Shown: piece after piece, positions 61,366-64,000 of the stretch | Layout of the letters: each line of letters starts with the position of its first letter | Numbering within the stretch: position 1 is the stretch's first letter | Source of the DNA: Prostheceraeus crozeri | Lineage: Eukaryota > Platyhelminthes > Polycladida > Euryleptidae | NCBI GenBank assembly: GCA_907163375.1 | Contig: CAJQUW010007532.1 | Span: 227,001 to 291,000, forward strand | DNA length: 64,000 bases | Direction of reading: 5' to 3' | The notes under the pieces: generated by a model | Told to the model about the DNA's origin: nothing | The model's input: the letters and a program-made list of their open reading frames with translations, nothing else | Databases searched by the model: none | Program-made: the position numbers and the translations under genes

Positions 61366-62325
61366 CGATTCAACGTAGCAAAATTAATAAAACAAGCTAC
61401 CGAGTAGTTAATTTTTTAAAAGGTGCAAAATATGATTTAAAAGAAAATTATTATATCCTAAAACCTCAAGAAATTTAGAAATACTGACAAGAAGGACAAA
61501 CAACGGTTCTCCTCTCGTCATATATGATGAATTCTCCATAAGTCGTTCTATTCAAAATAATGTTTATCACTTATATATTGAAAAGATTCTATCTACCAGT
61601 CTGCCCATTCAGATGATAGGAGGACAGGTCTGTTTCCAATCAAAATAGCTAACACAGCAGGATTACGCTATCTAAAATCTACCAGGTGTGTAAGAGAATT
61701 GATACTAGTTCCTTAAGCTAAAACGTGAAATAAAATTCTACAAAATATGCATACAAATTATTTGACTGAGATCATCAGCAACAGGAACTTGATCAGGACG
61801 ATCGCGTTTCAACCGCTAAATCCTGGACGCTCAAACCCGACCAAAGCGCGGTCCTGTACATATAAGATACACAGCCTCAAAACTTAAATTTATAGTAGAA
61901 AAAAATAGCATCTATCAAAAAAAATAGTCGCATGAAATGTATCTCAGAAATTTGAAAGAAGGACAGAGCCCAGCCAGTATTTCAAGAGGCGGGGACTTAA
62001 TCCACTTTCAACTCAAGACGTGCTACAAATACAATTCAACGCGCGTCAAGGTAACAAAATTAAAGAAAAAACATGCTGACGACTAGTCAATTTTTTAAAA
62101 ACTGCTATATATGATTTAAAAGAAAATTATTATATCCTAAAATGTCTAAAAATTTAAAAATACTTACTATAAGAGAAGGACAAACAAATGGTTTTCTCAT
62201 GTGGAATGAGTTGGCGAGTAAGTCGTTCTGTTCAAAATTATGTTTAGAAATGATGAAAATATTGATTAAGTTATGAAAAGATTCTATCTAACAGTCTGCC
62301 CATTCAGCTGATAAGAGGACAGCTA
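61366..62325. repeat. Direct repeat pair, about 270-290 bp
   Basis: Copy 1 at 61366-61631 and copy 2 at 62032-62325 share GATTTAAAAGAAAATTATTA, TATATCCTAAAA, AAGTCGTTCT, TTCAAAAT, AAAAGATTCTATCTA and CAGTCTGCCCATTCAG. They are about 80% identical by eye with 400 bp of unrelated sequence between. No coding content or terminal motif identifies the element. It could be a duplicated segment. Confidence 0.65.
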
Positions 62326-62568
62326 GGACGAGTCATATCCTATAGCCTAACACGTCAATTTATATTTGAATCTTTTTGCAATTTTAGTCTTATTTTTTTA
62401 TAATGAGGTCTTCGCTGTTCCAATACATTTGAAGCTTGCAATGGCTGAGTGAGACTTGTCCAAGAAGGATTATTATTAATTAAAGATGTCGTATTCTAGA
62501 TATCAAGGTCAACAATTCGTCCTAAGCGGATTTGCGGTATCCAAAAGAAAAAACGAAGTGCATACATT

Positions 62569-63011
62569 AGGTGACATGCCACGCTCAATCACGCGTAATT
62601 CACGCGTGAACCACGCGTATCACCCTAAACATCCGTGACTATGCGGGACGCCGCAACATCTGTTATATAAGTTAGTATAGTTGGCAGTCCTGTTATATAG
62701 ACTTTGCGTTTCATGTGTCTGCATGTATCAGAAGCTAGACAATGTGATAGGTCAATTTCATGCTCCGGGAAGACAGAACATGCTTAGCGGTTCATCCGTG
62801 GTTCAAGCGGCAACGCAGACAATCGTAGACGACGCGCAAACTATAGCGCTCGCTCGCGCGTTTTCATGAACATTCCCCATGTTTTAACAGCATCAGATCA
62901 AGTGATTTCTGACTCTTAGTGCAGCGCGTATGCACGCGAGTAGAAGAATAGAATGTCCTTATTAACCACGGATGTTTCGGGTGTTCCGCAATTACGCGTG
63001 GCATGTCACCT
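62569..63011. mobile_element. CpG-rich element with inverted ends
   Basis: The left end AGGTGACATGCCACGC and the right end GCGTGGCATGTCACCT are perfect inverted repeats of 16 bp. A further inner pair of shared words (CACCC...AAACATCCGTG) is also inverted. The 443-bp body is unusually rich in CpG for this window, with ACGCGT near the left end three times and once at the right, and GACGACGCG and GCTCGCTCGCGCG inside. No target duplication is clear. A plus frame 62681-62869 lies inside but has no known motif. Confidence 0.65.
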
Positions 63012-63640
63012 GGTGTAGTGCAGGCACAGGTTATAGGCCCTATACTTGTGATTCATTCTATAATTGGAGTTTTTCTGTGTGTTGAACCTTAACTTCCGAC
63101 ATAGAATCTAGCCTCGAAATCTGATCGCAGTATTATCAATGCTAGCCTTTTAAATCTCTCGAAAACGGGTTGAAAATTTTGAATATTGTCTGGAAGTGCC
63201 GAGGACAAGCACACCTGTCCTATTTTTAGCTGGCGTAACTGCCATATTGGCGCAGAATCAATGAAAGCAGGACGGGCAAATCTCGTCCTCGACACTTGAG
63301 GCTGCTTTTTCATTCACACAACTCGGCAGTTGAATGAAAATACCAAATTCACCGTCTACTAGGTCAAAATAGATCACAGCCCGCGTAGTAATTGTAGACA
63401 TCGACGTAATGCTCTCCACTTAGATAAATCATTGATAAGACCACAATGTTCAAGGAGTAGCACGCTTGGCTTCAAAATCCGCGGAAATCCAAAAAACCCA
63501 CTTATTCATATTATATATTCATCGATGCTTTTTATGATCCATTTTTGGCTAGGCAATTTCTAAAGTACGAGTTCCTCAAAAGAAAAATCAAAATTCAAAT
63601 GCGATTTTCAATTTCTAAACTTTAAAAACACATTCACAGA
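63012..63640. other. No supported feature
   Basis: A minus frame at 63089-63313 (74 codons) has no recognisable motif. No splice or repeat signals. Confidence 0.4.
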
Positions 63641-63651
63641 CGGTTTCTATA

Positions 63652-63745
63652 TGAAAACATCGTATTTAAAAACATCGTAAACAGATAATATCGTATATGA
63701 AAACATCGTAACTTTAAAAACATCGTAATAATAATATCGTAAATG
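63652..63745. repeat. Short-period ATCGTA tandem repeat
   Basis: ATCGTA occurs six times (63659, 63674, 63690, 63705, 63722, 63736) at 14-17-bp spacing in an A/T-rich setting of AAAAACATCGTAA-like units. A degenerate minisatellite. Confidence 0.7.
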
Positions 63746-64000
63746 AAAAATATAGAAAATAGAGTATGATAATATTACACTTGAAAAAACGTAGTATCCG
63801 TCACCCCTAAACTTCGACTCAACGGTTGGTGTACAGACATGGGTGTCCAACACCCATGACTGACTTAGTTTGTAAAAATATATGCTTAGGATTGCAGTGG
63901 TGAAATCTTGATTCACGACTTTGTTAGTAATGCTAAAAGGAAAGCTCATGTCGTTTTATAGAAGCAATTGTTGCTTCCGTGACCAGCAACTTTGTAAAAC

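Noticed and set aside
61366-62325. The direct repeats as long terminal repeats of a retroelement
   Set aside because: No terminal TG/CA, primer site, coding remnant or target duplication could be seen, and the interior is only about 400 bp.

Overview
This is an AT-rich nuclear window from an animal, most likely an invertebrate. The evidence is spliced coding exons with GT-AG borders, a salt-inducible-kinase-type exon, an intronless histone H2A.X copy, and a dense mix of LINE, SINE, Penelope-like and cut-and-paste DNA elements. I cannot name the species. Genes are sparse. Most open frames are chance or transposon remnants.

Host genes. On the minus strand one exon (8266-8679) encodes the N-terminal lobe of a SIK/KIN-29-type kinase and ends in a clean GTGAGT donor. 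No further exon of it could be found in the window. On the plus strand two exons (42320-42524 and 60335-60558) join in phase across a 17.8-kb intron. They give the C-terminal 142 residues of an unrecognised Ser/Pro/basic-rich protein. The two genes point away from each other, with about 34 kb of repeat-rich DNA between them.

Repeats, left to right. 1-8 kb: family A and B MITEs, a Penelope-like RT scrap and a tRNA-derived SINE. 9-17 kb: Penelope-like endonuclease scraps in an inverted pair, a long foldback element (family D), a degenerate tandem array and a 380-bp inverted pair. 19-23 kb: B and D copies and a 5'-truncated LINE with an RT domain. 27-31 kb: a decayed mariner-like transposon with good terminal repeats, an A copy, and Penelope-like and LINE fragments. 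31.2-32.0 kb: a peculiar array built on the 16-mer TCTCGGTCAGAGGACA. 36-40 kb: a Penelope-like remnant and a hAT MITE with a perfect 8-bp target duplication.

The 42.5-60.3 kb intron is the richest part. It holds a D foldback with a perfect 53-bp-arm hairpin inserted inside it, and an H2A.X retrocopy lying inside an older antisense LINE. It also holds LINE fragments in scrambled order, an A element split by a B MITE with the target duplication still readable, a second D foldback, and a Tc1-type transposon with TA flanks and an uninterrupted 331-codon transposase. The last 4 kb hold a tRNA-like sequence, a 290-bp direct repeat pair, a CpG-rich element with inverted ends and a short-period ATCGTA repeat.

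Nothing here is a convincing new protein-coding system. The points most worth a second look are the 16-mer array, the hairpin nested in a hairpin inside a transcribed intron, the intact Tc1 copy and the H2A.X retrocopy with its acidic-patch deletion.
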